DNA from: Otis tarda
Lineage: Eukaryota > Chordata > Aves > Otidiformes > Otididae
Reading direction: 5' to 3'
DNA length: 64,000 bases
Assembly: GCA_026413225.1 (NCBI GenBank)
Contig: CM048591.1
Coordinates: 46,025,803 to 46,089,802 of the forward strand
A program made the position numbers and the translations under genes. The notes under the pieces were generated by a model. That model was not told the DNA's origin, did not search any database, and was given only the letters and a program-made list of their open reading frames with translations. The number at the start of each line of letters is the position of its first letter. Positions within the stretch are counted from its first letter, which is position 1. Of the stretch, positions 12,605 to 24,493 are shown piece after piece.

Positions 12605-12820
12605 TATTATTCCTGTTGTTTTTCCTATTATTAGTATTATCATTATTCTTATATATATATATACATAATTATCTTCTATGTTGCTATCTTAGTAAACCAA
12701 TTTTATCTTAACCCATGAGTTTTCTTTTCTTCCTGATTCTCTCCATCATCCTCTGGGGAGGAGGAAGGTGATTGATCAGCTGTGTGGTACTTGATTGCTG
12801 ACTGTACTTAAACCACAACA
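12158..12820 (+). mobile_element. Solo LTR of an ERVL-type retrovirus, plus strand, with microsatellite expansion
   Basis: The left end is TGTCTTGCTTTTGGCTGGG and the right end GTACTTAAACCACAACA, matching in layout the common avian ERVL LTR that opens with TTTTGGCTGGGATAGAG and closes with GGGTTAAACCACGACA. Exact 5-bp duplications ATGGT flank it (12,153-12,157 and 12,821-12,825). Recognisable segments in order are the CCAGGAAGCTGGGAGGG block, the CTGGCCAAAGGGAGTATTCC block, the ATT array, and the terminal TTATCTTAACCCATGAGTTT block. No internal proviral sequence is present. It belongs to a different LTR family from the 197, 33,270 and 39,470 copies, but to the same type as the diverged one at 58.4 kb. 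Confidence 0.85.
12518..12611. repeat. Long (ATT)n microsatellite inside the LTR
   Basis: About 83 bp of uninterrupted TAT/ATT units from 12,518 to 12,600, one C interruption, then a few more units to 12,611. Related avian LTRs carry a short ATT tract at the same place, so this is probably an expansion of a native tract. The isoleucine- or leucine-rich frames across it are artefacts. Confidence 0.95.
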
Positions 12821-12825
12821 ATGGT

Positions 12826-15800
12826 AAAGCCTTCTATAGTCTTTTTCTGTTTCTAGGCCTGTATAAGTACTGATTCAAAAACCACTAGTGTCTTTCCATT
12901 GATTTCTGTAGTGTTACTTGGTTGGTACTCCGGATGTTCAAAAAGTGTAGGTTTCCAAGATTAGCAACAACTTCAGTAAAAGACAAAGAAATGGTATGGC
13001 TTTTCTTAGATGGCATTAGTGTGTTTTTCTCAAGTTATTTTTAATCTGGAATTTACAATGTGAATTAAAATTGAACTTAAAAGAGTAGCAATTTTAGGCT
13101 TTAAGTGGAGGAAGAAAAATTCTGGGCTTTTTTCTCTGATATTCAGACCTGAAGACTTGGATAGCTCAGTTCCTCTGTTAGAACATTTTGCACTTCAACA
13201 TTATGGGCACTCAAACTACCTAAGAGTGATTTATCACTGAAACAGACTCAGAACAGGTCCTGCAATACAGATATGCAGCAAGGAGAAGCACTATATAAAA
13301 GGAAGATGCTAACTACAAAAAAGCACTTGCTTCACTACATACCTGAAAATGATTCTGCATCCAAGTGTTCTAGACTTGAAGTGTGGCAGTTATCTGAATA
13401 TTTGCTTAATAGTGTCTTATAACTGAAGTGGAGATTCAGCTAATATACTTGGAGTTTTTATACATCTGAGTTTGTCTGGACATATGTAATTACTCTCTGT
13501 GCTAGAATTGGTGCAATAGAATTTTGCACCAAATAGATCTGAGATCTACATGTAGCTGTCATCCCAAAGTCAGTGCCTCATCTAACCATAGTAAGTTTTC
13601 TGAAGACTTCCTCCATTGATACTGCTTGTTTAAGACTAGGTTAACAGCACTTATCTTCAATAGCTCAAAGAAGCATTGGTAGTTGTATAATTGCTTGAGG
13701 AGGACGACAACAATTCCAAGAATCCAAGGTTGAGAACCTGAGAAGTATATTTAAACAAGAGTTCTGTATTCTGCTAACACAGTTTCTTAAGGAAAAAAAA
13801 CACAATAGAAGAATCCCATTTATATTGTACTCAAATATTAGACCATACACACTAGCTATAAGTACTATCTATCATTCTGAGAATCTTTCTGAACAACTCC
13901 AAAACAGGTGCCAAATGTTCTTTTTTACTAACGATTCATCAACACAGAAAGCTGATGAGCATTGTTTTAGCAATTTTTTTTTTAGGTATTATATTGTGAA
14001 ATTTGTTTTTCCTGTCACAAGTCTCAAATTACCTACTTCAAATAAATTAGAAAATACCAATGGCGATTTCTTTCTTTTGAGACTGCAGTAGTACTTCAGA
14101 TGTGTTAGAGTGATAAATGAATGATAAAAATGGTTGTAGTAACACTTACAGTAATGTAGAGAGTTTAATGTCACAGTATTTAAAAAGTAATAATTACTAA
14201 TTTCCAAGAGTTAACACGGACAATCAGATGACTTCTATGCAATTCCTTTGTAGTTGCTTGTAGATTTTTGGAAGAAAGATCACAGGGAAAGAATACAAAT
14301 AATTTTAAAGTAATTTTATGTATTAGAAATCAAAATATTTAGATTCCCTCCAAAAATATCAGCAAATGGATTAGCAGGCTAAAAAGAATGGGTAAAAGGT
14401 TCATTTGATGCTCTGAAATATTTGTTTGGTGGGCAGCATGTAATTAAGTTGGTTTTATTCCACTCAGTCACATTATAACATGCAAGTCAAAACCAAGTCA
14501 GACCAAAGAATAGAAGGCTGATGAAACTAGAAGTAGAATAACTGCATCTAAGACAGCATCTAATTCTTAGTAAGTGGAGAGGAGCACCTGTAGCATCAGG
14601 GTGCTGAGGAAAGTAATCCTGCACAAGGAGAAACCTGAACTTGTTTCAATTCAAATTATCTGAAATGTGGCCACTAGCAAGTTTACATATGAACACTATC
14701 CCTAATTTCTGAATAATTATTGCAGTGACGTCTCAATGGGCAAAACTGTGACCACTGAGTCTTCTGTGCTAGAAGCTAGAATTCCAACATATTTTTTTTT
14801 TTCCTCAGAGAGCTAAATTTGAATAGATCTTCAATGATATTATGTGATATTCTGGAAACTAGAATGTTTAGCTGTAAAGGCAAGCTTTATAACACAGTAT
14901 GAGCTAAAGTTTAGGATCTGACACAGAGTTAAAACTGAGGGTTCAGGATCTTGTCTGTAGTTAGATTTGCCAGCTATTATACTGATGATTACATTATATT
15001 GACAATGTCTCAGAAACTGTCTCCAAAACCTTTTGAAATCAGCAAAAGTCTGATAAGACACCTTTGAGTGTCTTTGTGTGACTTCTACCAAGTTGCTTTG
15101 AAACTTTATAGTACTAATTGTCCTACTTGATTTGACTTTTTCCTTATCTGAACGTGCAAATAGATTTCATTTTTCTCATTTGAAAATCATTCGTTTCACT
15201 TGGATGAATATAAAAGTCTGTATTTAAGTATCTAAAACCTTACCCAGAATTTCAGAATCTTTGACAGTGAGAAATGCTCATACCTGGAGTAATAGCTGTG
15301 TAGTTTTGAAGTGTTTTCATTTAATATCACTTGGTTTCATTTGTAGTTTATTCCTGAAACATGGAGTCTCTGTATCTATTGTATCATACTTTAAGAGTAT
15401 TTAGTTACGAATTTACTCTCAAGAGTTTCTGATAAGAACTCAAATCCTCAAAGTTATTTAGATTTTTTCCTGTAGACGTAAATTTTTTAAAAATAAGAAT
15501 GTGAAGAAGAGGCAAAATGTATTATATATCACCAAATATTGGGAGCAGAGGGAGGAAGCTACTATGCCTTCTTTGTATTTTAATATTCTTAAGGTTTTTT
15601 AAAGTGTAAGCAAAGAGGATTAAAAATCATACAGGAGTGGAAACATAATTTAGGATAAAAGATTTATAATTGTTATTAAATGTTGTTGAACTTGAGATAA
15701 GAAATGTAATATTTGACATATTTATTTTATATAAATCCACTAAAACTTCCCACAGTTTACACTGAAGTTCTAATTGCAAGTACAGATATATATTGAGACT

Positions 15801-15865
15801 TAAGTCGAGAGGAAAGGACAAGGGGAGCAAAGAGAATTTTTTTGTTGCCAGTCTACAGTCTGGGG
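12826..15865. other. Unassigned AT-rich region
   Basis: Three kilobases with no recognised gene or repeat family. The last ~30 bases before the CR1 (to 15,865) do not look like CR1 3' sequence. Confidence 0.5.
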
Positions 15866-16703
15866 ACTCACCAGGGCAGAGTAGAGGGGGAGAATCACCT
15901 CCCTCGACCTGCTGGCCACACTTCGCTTGACGCAACCCAGGATGCGGTTGGCCTTCTGGGCCGCAAGGGCGCATTGCCGGCTCATGTTGAGCTTCTCATC
16001 CACCAGCACTCCCAAGTCCTTCTCCTCAGGGCTGCTCTCAATCCATTCCCCGCCCAGCCTATATTTGTGCCTGGGATTGCCACAACCCAGTTGCAGGACC
16101 TTGCACTTGGCCTGGTTGAACTTCATGAGGTTGGCACAGACCCACCTCTCCAGCCTGTCCAGGTCCCTCTGGATGGCATCCCTCCCTTCCAGCGTGAAAA
16201 CGGCACCACACAGCTTGGTGTCATCGGCGAACTTGCTGAGGGTGCACTCCATCCACTGTCCATGTCGCCAACAAAGATGTTGAAAAGGGCCAGGCCCAAC
16301 ATCAGTTGCTCATCCCTTATCCACCAAAGCTGCAACCTCATCACAGAAAGCTACCAAATTAGTTAGGCATGATCTGCCCGTAGTGAAGCCATCTTCGCTG
16401 TCACCAATCACCTCCTTATTTTCCATGTGCCTTAGCATGGTTTTCAGGAGAATCTGCTCCGTGACCTTGCCAGGCACAGAGGTGAGACTAACCGGCCTGT
16501 GGTTTACTGTGTCTTCCTTGTTCCCCTTTTTAAAAATGGTTGTTATGTTTCCCCTTTTCCAGTTGTCAGGAACCTCACCAAACTGCCACAACACCTCAAA
16601 TATGATGGATAGCGGGTTGGCAACTTCCTCCACCAGTTCCCTCAGGACCCATGGATGGATCTCATCGGGTCCCATGGACTTGTACACCTTCAGTTCCTTA
16701 CAT
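15866..16703 (-). mobile_element. CR1 LINE fragment lacking its 3' end and carrying an internal deletion
   Basis: On the minus strand it covers CR1 ORF2 from '[17 protein letters not shown]' (about 16,640-16,690) through 'NWKRGN' (about 16,550), then jumps within about 16,297-16,305 to '[11 protein letters not shown]' and continues through FADD (about 16,216-16,228), the '[20 protein letters not shown]' stretch and 'LYSALV' (about 15,870). Compared with the 21.8-kb copy, the jump removes roughly 190 bp, including the LDLCKAFD catalytic block. The whole C-terminal part, 3' UTR and tail (about 500 bp) are missing at the left, which is unusual because CR1 copies normally keep their 3' end. The remaining protein is about 90% like the 21.8-kb copy by eye, so this is a fairly young subfamily. 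The plus-strand frames of 174 and 118 codons are antisense shadows. Confidence 0.9.
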
Positions 16704-16803
16704 GGTCTGAAGGTGCACAAGTCCACAGGACCTGGTGAGATGTATCTGCAGGTCCTAAGGAACTGGTGGATGAAGATGCCAAGCCACATAATCCTTTCAA
16801 AGA
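16704..16803 (+). mobile_element. Short CR1 fragment in inverted orientation, head to head with the previous one
   Basis: The plus strand reads '[17 protein letters not shown]' followed by GCCAAGCCACATAATCC, which is CR1 ORF2 sense for the same region that ends the minus-strand element. Positions 16,629-16,698 and 16,710-16,778 form an imperfect inverted repeat. By hand alignment there are 13 mismatches and one gap over 70 columns, about 80% identity. Both pieces start within about 12 bases of the same CR1 consensus position. Confidence 0.75.
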
Positions 16804-19800
16804 ATCAATTTTAGTACAGTTTTATTCTCATTTAATACAAAGTTATTTTAAAATGAAACTTTTAAAGCTAAATGTGAAAGATATGTATTTTTCTTTTGTT
16901 ATTTCTCCCATGAAGTAATTACAACGCAACAGTTCATGTTAAAGTCTGTCTTTTGTTGTTTTTCTTTTCTTGAACTGCAGCTTCTGAGACCTGAAGTGTA
17001 GCTAAAGGAATCTTTGAAAAATAAACAAAGGGAAAATAAAGCTGTAGAATGGAAAAATAAATCTATAGAAGGTGGAACACTACACTCTCATATCCCTAAC
17101 ACCACACCCCACCCCAGCTCCCTGCCCTGGTAACTAAATCCAAATCTCTTTAAGTGAAAAATATATAGGAGAAAGAAGTTGTGGACTGAGTTCTTTTTAC
17201 TGTACTCAGCGATGAAAGGAGACAAAGGATAGGAGAACAGGCTTTTTTTCCACGTCCAAAAATATGAGGTGTTTCATAGGGACTGAGAAAATATATGATG
17301 GAAAATAAGAAGTCTATGTGAGCTAGAACCAGATATGTAAGTTCGTCTTTTAGTGTTCAGATTTTATTTTTAAATACTGTTTTGTTGCATGCATGTATAC
17401 ATTGCCAAATGATTTAACTACAGAAGCCCACATCAGCAAATAATTTTTTAAAAATAACTCTTCTTCTTTGACTTATATATTCCTATATATTCATTTTTCT
17501 CCTGCAGAATAGGAAACAAGCAGTGCTTTTTAAAAGAGTAAACACATCCACAGATAATAATATAAAGTGACCTAGGAAGCTGATTCTTATGCAAGTTGTA
17601 TTTTGGCAATAAGTCTTGCCTACTCACCTGCAGGGTTCTTTAATCAGAGAAAAAGTCATCTTCGAAAGGTGATTGTTGTGTAGGTTACTAGAGTTGTAAG
17701 TGTTGTTTGTATAGCTGTGTCATTAATTTCTGCTGGCTGCCTTTCTTCATTGTCCAATATTCTCCCAACAAAAGTATGGTGGAAACTGTCCACCTTTGAA
17801 ATACATAATGGATATTCCATAAATGTGTTAGCACGGATGAATCAACAGCTGTTAGACAAAAAAAAAAGAAATAACCATTTATTTGATACACCAAGCAGTT
17901 GTCAAGCAATATTAATATCCTTTAGTCAATAGAAGAGTGCAAAATAGCTGTTGAAAGGTCTATGATAAATAGATAGCAAGAGCAGTGGAGTCAAGCTGGT
18001 ATTTGCTTAACTACCTTTATACTATTCCTCAAGTTGCAACCCTTGGGAAAGACTTTTACTAGAAAATAAGTTTAAAATTGTACTTTCTCCTTTACAGCCA
18101 CAGCATTTGCCTGCCTGCAGTAAATGTCCATATGTTTTTCTAGTTAAATGCTGTGCATGAATAGAATGAATGGACCACTACTGATATCAGGCAGGAAGTG
18201 ACTGGAAATTCAGTACCGTACTCATGCTGTTAGACTGTATAAGACTACCTAGGGTTTATATTTTTGGAGTACACCTGTACATGTATTTGTTACTTTGAAA
18301 GAAATGTGCTTTATCTGGGGTTTTTTTTACAAAGTGTAGGCTATTTTATTTCCAGAGCAGTATGAAAATGTAAGTTTCAGTGTTAGAACTGGTCATTTCC
18401 TGAATCCTGAGTGTTTGAAGCTGATATGTCTTAGAGAAGATCTTATTAGCATGCAACATTCGTTGCTCAAAGCTTGTTGACCAGATTTCCCTTTCCATAA
18501 AAATATAAAGCCAGATCCTACAGTAATTTTCATTTAGTCCCTAGGTAAACTTCTGAATGATCTCTGTAAAGCCAATTTGAATAACATCTGTTTCTGCTCC
18601 AGGTTTAGCTGGGTACTAGCTGAAAGATTGAAGAAATTTAAAGCAGCATTTCAAATTTCCTTTTCTAACAGTTTTTTTTTTTTTTCTAACTAGAATCAGC
18701 AATCATGTTTTTGAGACAGTATGTAGACATAGAGATTCTACAGCTTATATTCCAATAAAATATAAATTAGTGATGCCAGTTTCTGAGGAAAATGTGTGCT
18801 ACATAGTCCAACAACAGCACAAGCAGACACTTCACATTACCTGGCAGTATTCTTAGGTTGGGTTTTGATTACTTACATTTCCAAAAGTTAAATAAGAGTC
18901 TCAAAAGAATGGACTTATGTATTTGAACTTCAGTACGAATTACTTCCTAGAGTTTCTATCAGATGTTTTAGTTATATTTTAGAGTTCTTAATTATCACTT
19001 TAAATTTGCTTTTATTTATTTCAACAAGATGCATGAAAAATTGGCTCATTTAAACATCATTTAGTGACTACAATAATCTTGCATTAGTCAATTTATAATT
19101 TGGATACTGGAATTAAAAAAAAAAATCCAGTTAGTTGGAACTCCCTGCTTGTGTAAAATATGTAAAATAAGTTCGTAGGGCTAAGCTTTTAAAACTGGTT
19201 AGTTTTGTACCCTCCCAGTAGCACATCGAATATCAGCAAAGTTATTCAGTAATTACATAGAGGGATAAGAATCTTTTTGGAATAAATTACTGGGCAGCAA
19301 TTCATTTGTGCAAACATGTGCATGCAGTATTATTTTGTACATCCTAGGATATTTGAGATTCTTTTACAGGAATTTAACATGTGATTTGAGCTCTACATAA
19401 AGTCTTGCGGTCTTCTGAATCAGCAGTTAATCTCGAGATAGATGATCCTTGCATGTCTGAAATGTTGCTCAATTCCTCTGCTTGGGCACTGAGTTCCACT
19501 ATAAAGTTCTGTACAAACTTGGGAAACAAAATGTCTCCATATTTTAACACAAACTATTATTGTGCAAAAACCTACAAAACAAAAACATAATCAAAATTGT
19601 GCTTGATATATTTTAAAATCAATGTGGTTAATCTAATTTTGAAACTAGATGCCTAACTCTTGTTAAGATATAACTTTCCCTAATATTTTCCAAAGCTTGG
19701 GATATTGTCAAACCCATAAGTGCCAGTGTTATCTTGCAACTGCATATGGGCTTCTTTTCCTTCCTAAAATGAATCATTCACTTGGAAGGTGCCACAATTG

Positions 19801-20659
19801 CAGAGGAATTTATGAATGTACTACTTTATCAAAATTCCTATGTAATTCAAGTTTCTTTAATCTTCTTTCTGAAATTTCAAATCCTCTAAAAGGTACTACT
19901 GGTGAGAGCATCAAAAGAAAAAAGACACAGTATGATTAGATGGCTTCTGCACTCTATTTGTTAATCACATTGTTAATGTGATTCCCTTGAAAGCTCTGTT
20001 TCCCCTGACAGCCCTCTATAACTATACATAATTTAATATTAATTCTGTAGCTTCAAACAAAGCAATTTTTTTTTTTTGAGTTCTGACTAATAATAGTGAT
20101 CTGTTTCATTAAAGCATACATTACTTAATTGCTGTGGTACCTAATATGGATGGATTTTTTTTCATATCCATCCAGTGAAGTTGATGTCAGTCAGAAAGAT
20201 GATAAATTTTATTTTGCTTTTGCTAATGAGAGTCCGTGGTCAAAGTTTTAGTACAAAAATTGTCTGCAGTAGCCACATGATAATAATTTTACTTTTTTAT
20301 TTACTTGGAATTATTTATTACTTAAAATTGTTTACTTTTCTGTTAGAAGTAAGAGTCTGGAATAAATTTTTGTCCATTCTATCAGTCAATTTTATTTAAT
20401 GGCCCTTGATCATATAGGGATGACATTCTAGTTGTATCATTTTACAAATTAAATACTTTCCTCCTGAGATAAGAAGTTGAAATACAAGACTGACATTCCA
20501 CTCAGAGAAGCTTTTGCACATATACAAGTTCATTATGATATCTGTGAAGGTAGTTCTCTGTGTTTGGTATTAATAGCCTAGCATTGTCATGATTGCAATC
20601 TTATTTAGTAAAAAGAAGCAACAATTTGAAGCTACAGATTTTCTCTTTTTTTTTTTTCT
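16804..20659. other. Unassigned AT-rich region
   Basis: No gene or repeat family recognised. It contains a perfect 9-bp stem with a 3-base loop at 19,963-19,983 (AATCACATT-GTT-AATGTGATT), too short to call an RNA gene. Confidence 0.5.
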
Positions 20660-20910
20660 CTAATATCACAGTCAGCACTGAAGTCATTCACGTGTTTATT
20701 CTGTTCTTTGGATCTGCATATAATTCCTCTCTCTCAACTTTGATGAATTGTTTATTTACTTGCATGCTGATGACACTGTCTTGCTGTTATCTGATAATAG
20801 GACTAGTAAGATTAACACTATTCTTCATGCTGAGCTAACAGAAAGTAACAAAGTGACTTCATGAAAATGAAGCTAACCCTCAATTTAGATAAGACTTCTA
20901 GGGTATTGTT
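20660..20910 (+). pseudogene. Possible ancient LINE reverse-transcriptase remnant
   Basis: In one plus-strand frame the sequence from about 20,728 reads FLSLNFDELFIYLHADDTV followed by LLLSDN. The HADDTVLL portion resembles the RT catalytic box (x-A-D-D-T-x-L-L) of LINE polymerases. About 35 further codons are open before a stop. The upstream part is in another frame or too worn to read. It does not match the CR1 copies here (FADDTKLCG), so it would be another, older LINE lineage. The evidence is one motif only. Confidence 0.2.
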
Positions 20911-21759
20911 CACTCCTTGACCTCTGCCAAGGAGGAAGCTTTTCAGATGAATCCAGACAAGAACACACAGTAACACAACAGACTTTACCAAATGTCTTGT
21001 AATATCAGATTTGCTCCTATTTTAACTTTTTCTAGTAACAGGACAACGGCAAAAATGACAATACATGTTTACTTACATGTTACTCATATAGAATTAATCT
21101 GTTCTAAATTTTGTCAACCCATTGACTTTAGAAGATTTGCATACCTTTATATCATTAGATTTTAATCTCTTTTATGGGTGCTAAGAGAGAGTTAGTGTCA
21201 AATCTCCCTTTATATTTTTATTTTCTCTGTACGTGTTTACACTGTATAAAAAGGGAGGTTTCTTCTAGACAGAGCAAACAATGTTATGTAAAACTATCTA
21301 TGGCTTCTTATTTTTGTATGCTAATTGTTTGGTTAAAAACTGTGTGTACTGATAGCAGTCTTACTGAAATTGTGGCTAGCCTTACAATTCCATTTCCTTA
21401 GATGTTTAGTGGAGTCAGTACCTATTGGGCAGCTCTGTTGCTATCACAGCTTGAAATTTGGTGGTGTGTGCTATTAAAAACCTGAAAGTTGTAGAGAATT
21501 TAGAAAATGTCTTACAATTTTTCAAGCCATTTTCCATACAGGAAACAGTCAAGTCTGTATGTTAGCTTGAATTCTTTCCCAAATCTTATCGAACTGGATT
21601 TTGTGGAATATATGGATTGAACAAATTAACAAAAAAATTTGCTGAAAGCTTAATTCAGAAACATTTGTGTCATTGTAAGTTCTACAGTTCTAGGTCTTCC
21701 CTGGGGTGTTGCTTCTACTCACTTCTATAGACACAGCTTTTCCTAATCTTGAAAGAGAA
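20911..21759. other. Unassigned AT-rich region
   Basis: Nothing recognised. Confidence 0.5.
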
Positions 21760-24044
21760 AACAACAGATAACTTCCTCTTGCAGGCGATAGAGGAGCCGA
21801 CAAGGAGGGATGCCATGCTCGACCTTGTTCTCACCAACAGGGAGGGGCTGGTGGGGGATGTGAAACTAAAGGACAGCCTTGGCTGCAGCGACCATGACAT
21901 GGTGGAGTTCAAGATCCACAGGGCAGCAAGGAAACTACATGGCAAGCTCTCTGCCCTAGACTTCAGGAAGGTGGACTTCGGCCTCTTCAGGGACCTGATG
22001 GGCCAAGTGCCATGGGAGGAGGCCCTGGAGGGAAGAGGGGCCCAGGAAAGTTGGTCTGTATTCAAGGAGCACCTCCTCCAAGCTCAGCAGAGGTGCATTC
22101 CGATGAAAAACAAGTCGGGCAAAAAGGCCAGGAGGCCGGCGTGGATGAGCAAGGAGCTCCTGGACCAACTGAAAGTAAAAAAGGAAGCCTGTAGAGGGTG
22201 GAAGCAGGGAGAGGTAGCATGGGAGGACTACAAAGAGGCTGCGCGAGCGGCCAGGGATAAGGTAAGGAAGGCCAAAGTCCTGGCAGAACTGAATCTGGCC
22301 AGGGATATAAAATGCAACAAGAAGAGCTTTTATAGGTATGTAGGGGACAAAAGAAAGTGCAGGGAAAATGTAGGCCCCCTCCAGAAGGGGGCTGGTGTCC
22401 TGGTTACCCGGGACATGGAGAAGGCTGAGGTTCTCAATGACTTTTTTGCCTCAGTCTTCACCGACAAGAGTTCCTGTCCCACCACCCAAGCTGTAGAAGG
22501 TCCAAGCAGGGATTGCGAGGGTGAAGAACCGCCCATCGTACTCGAAGAGAAGGTTCGGGATCATCTGAGGAATTTAAAGCTGCACAAGTCCATGGAACCT
22601 GATGAGATCCATCCGCGGGTCCTGAGGGAACTGGCGGATGAAGTTGCCAAGCCACTGGCTATCGTATTTGAGAAGTTGTGGCGGTCTGGTGAGGTCACCG
22701 AGAGGGGACCTGGAAGAGAGGGAACATAACCCCAATTTTTAAAAAGGGGAATAAGGAAGACCCAGGTAACTACAGGCTGGTCAGCCTCACCTCTGTGCCT
22801 GGCAAGGTCATGGAGCAGATTCTCCTGAAACCATGCTGAGGCACATGGAGAGCAAGGAGGTGGTTGGTGACAGCCAACATGGCTTCACCAAGGGCAGATC
22901 ATGTCTGACCAATATGGTGGCCTTCTATGACGGGGTGACGGCATCGGTGGACAAGGGACAAGCAACTGACATCATCTACCTGGACTTGTGCAAAGCTTTT
23001 GACACTGTCCCGCATGACATCCTTCTCTCTAAACTAGAGAGGCATGGGTTTGATGGACGGAGCACTCGGTGGATAAGGAGTTGGCTGGATGGCTGCACTC
23101 AGAGAGTGGTGGTCAACGGCTCAATGTCCAGGTGGAGACCGGTCACGAGTGGTGTCCCTCAGGGGTCCGTGCTGGGCCCGGCCCTATTCAACATCTTTGT
23201 CGGTGACATGGACAGTGGGATAGAGTGCACCCTCAGCAAGTTCGCCGATGACACCAAGTTGTGTGGTGCCATTGACACGCTGGAAGGGAGGGATGCCATC
23301 CAGAGGGACCTGGACAGTCTGGAGAGGTGGGCCCGTGCCAACCTCATGAAGTTCAACCAGGCCAAGTACAAGGTCCTGCACCTGGGTCCTGGCAATCCCA
23401 GGCACAAATATAGGCTGGGCGGGGAATGGATTGAGAGCAGCCCTGAGGAGAAGGACTTGGGAGTGCTGGTGGACGAGAAGCTCAACATGAGCCGGCAATG
23501 CGCCCTTGCGGCCCAGAAGGCCAACCGCATCCTGGGCTGCATCAAGAGGAGCATGGCCAGCAGGTACAGGGAGGTGATTCTCCCCCTCTACTCTGCCCTG
23601 GTGAGACCCCACCTGGAGTACTGTGTCCAGTTCTGGAGCCCCCAACACAAGAAGGACATGGACCAGTTGGAGAGTGTCCAGAGGAGGGCCACAAAGATGA
23701 TCAAAGGGCTGGAGCACCTCTCCTATGAGGACAGGGTGAGAGAGTTGGGGCTGTTCAGCCTGGAGAAGAGGAGGCTCTGGGGAGACCTGATAGTGGTCTT
23801 CCAGTACCTCAAGGGGGCCTACAAGAAAGACGGGGAAAGGCTGTTTAGTAGGGCCTGTTGCAATAGGATGAGGGGTAATGGTTTTAAAGTAGAGGGGGGA
23901 AGATTTAGATTGGAAATTAGGAAAGAATTTTTTACAATGCGAGTTATAGAACGTTGGAACAGCTTGCCCAGAAAGGTGGTGGAGGCCCCATCCCTGGAGA
24001 CGTTCAAGGCTAGGCTGGATGAGGCTCTGAGCAACCTGATCTAG
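21760..24044 (+). pseudogene. CR1 ORF2 remnant: endonuclease end plus reverse transcriptase, two frameshifts
   Basis: The intact protein makes a nick with its endonuclease and copies CR1 RNA into the target. Here the first open part (to 22,729) holds the endonuclease C-terminus with the conserved 'SDHDMVEF' block and the linker '[11 protein letters not shown]'. The frame shifts near 22,700 and again near 22,829, where one base appears missing in CTGAAACCATGCTG. The 403-codon part (22,833-24,044) then carries [20 protein letters not shown] (motif A aspartate, about 22,980-23,040), [17 protein letters not shown] (motif B), FADD at 23,241-23,252 (motif C), 'MKFNQAK', the thumb and the C-terminal domain with '[13 protein letters not shown]' and 'RWNSLP'. 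The catalytic core looks unbroken, but the missing N-terminus and the shifts make it inactive. Confidence 0.9.
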
Positions 24045-24138
24045 TGGGGGATGTCCCTGCTCCTTGCAGGGGGGTTGGACTAGATGACCTTTGAAGGTCC
24101 CTTCCAACCCTAACCATTCTATGATTCTATGATTCTAT
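21760..24138 (+). mobile_element. CR1 LINE, 5'-truncated, best preserved copy in the window
   Basis: It starts inside the endonuclease domain (the clear match begins with '[16 protein letters not shown]') and runs through the rest of ORF2 to the stop at 24,042-24,044. A short 3' UTR of about 95 bp follows (GATGTCCCTGCTCCTTGCAG, GGTTGGACTAGATGACC), and the tail is ATTCTATG-ATTCTATG-ATTCTATA. Length is about 2.4 kb of an expected 4.5 kb or so. The precise 5' junction is uncertain by about 15 bp, and I see no convincing target-site duplication. The high similarity to the pieces at 16 and 40.4 kb shows one young CR1 subfamily at work. The long antisense frame at 23,184-24,107 is a shadow. Confidence 0.95.
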
Positions 24139-24493
24139 AACTAACTGTAAAAGTTCATCAGTGGGTCTAAGAAAAAAATCACCTTTTTTCCAAACCTTGG
24201 AAGTGTGTTTGAATTAGGTTTTACTTTTAAGTAATAACTTAAGCAGAATAATTTCTTTACCATGGGGTGTCATGATGTGTGAACTGACAGTAGTAACATT
24301 GCAAGTGCACGCTGCTAGCCTCCAGGTGTTAGTAGTCATTCTTTCACTATATGTTATTTGACAGATATTAAGCTGTTAGTTTATATGATCTGTTTTGCTT
24401 ATCTGTAGTGTAAATGAATGACTCTGAAAGTCTGAGAATGTATGGTTTTATGATGTAGGTGAAGTACTGGGACAAAAGTCACGATAAATAAAA
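24139..24493. other. Spacer between two same-direction CR1 copies
   Basis: 355 bp of AT-rich sequence without recognised features, separating the tail of one CR1 from the truncated start of the next. Confidence 0.6.

Noticed and set aside
12375-12711. Poly-isoleucine and poly-leucine frames
   Set aside because: They are translations of the ATT microsatellite inside an LTR.
19963-19983. Perfect 9-bp stem with 3-base loop
   Set aside because: Stems of this size arise by chance in AT-rich DNA; no microRNA-length hairpin around it.
23184-24107. 307-codon minus-strand frame, with a similar one at 40,291-41,214 plus
   Set aside because: Both are antisense to CR1 ORF2. The likeness between them follows from the shared CR1 sequence, and the second runs into the flanking LTR.
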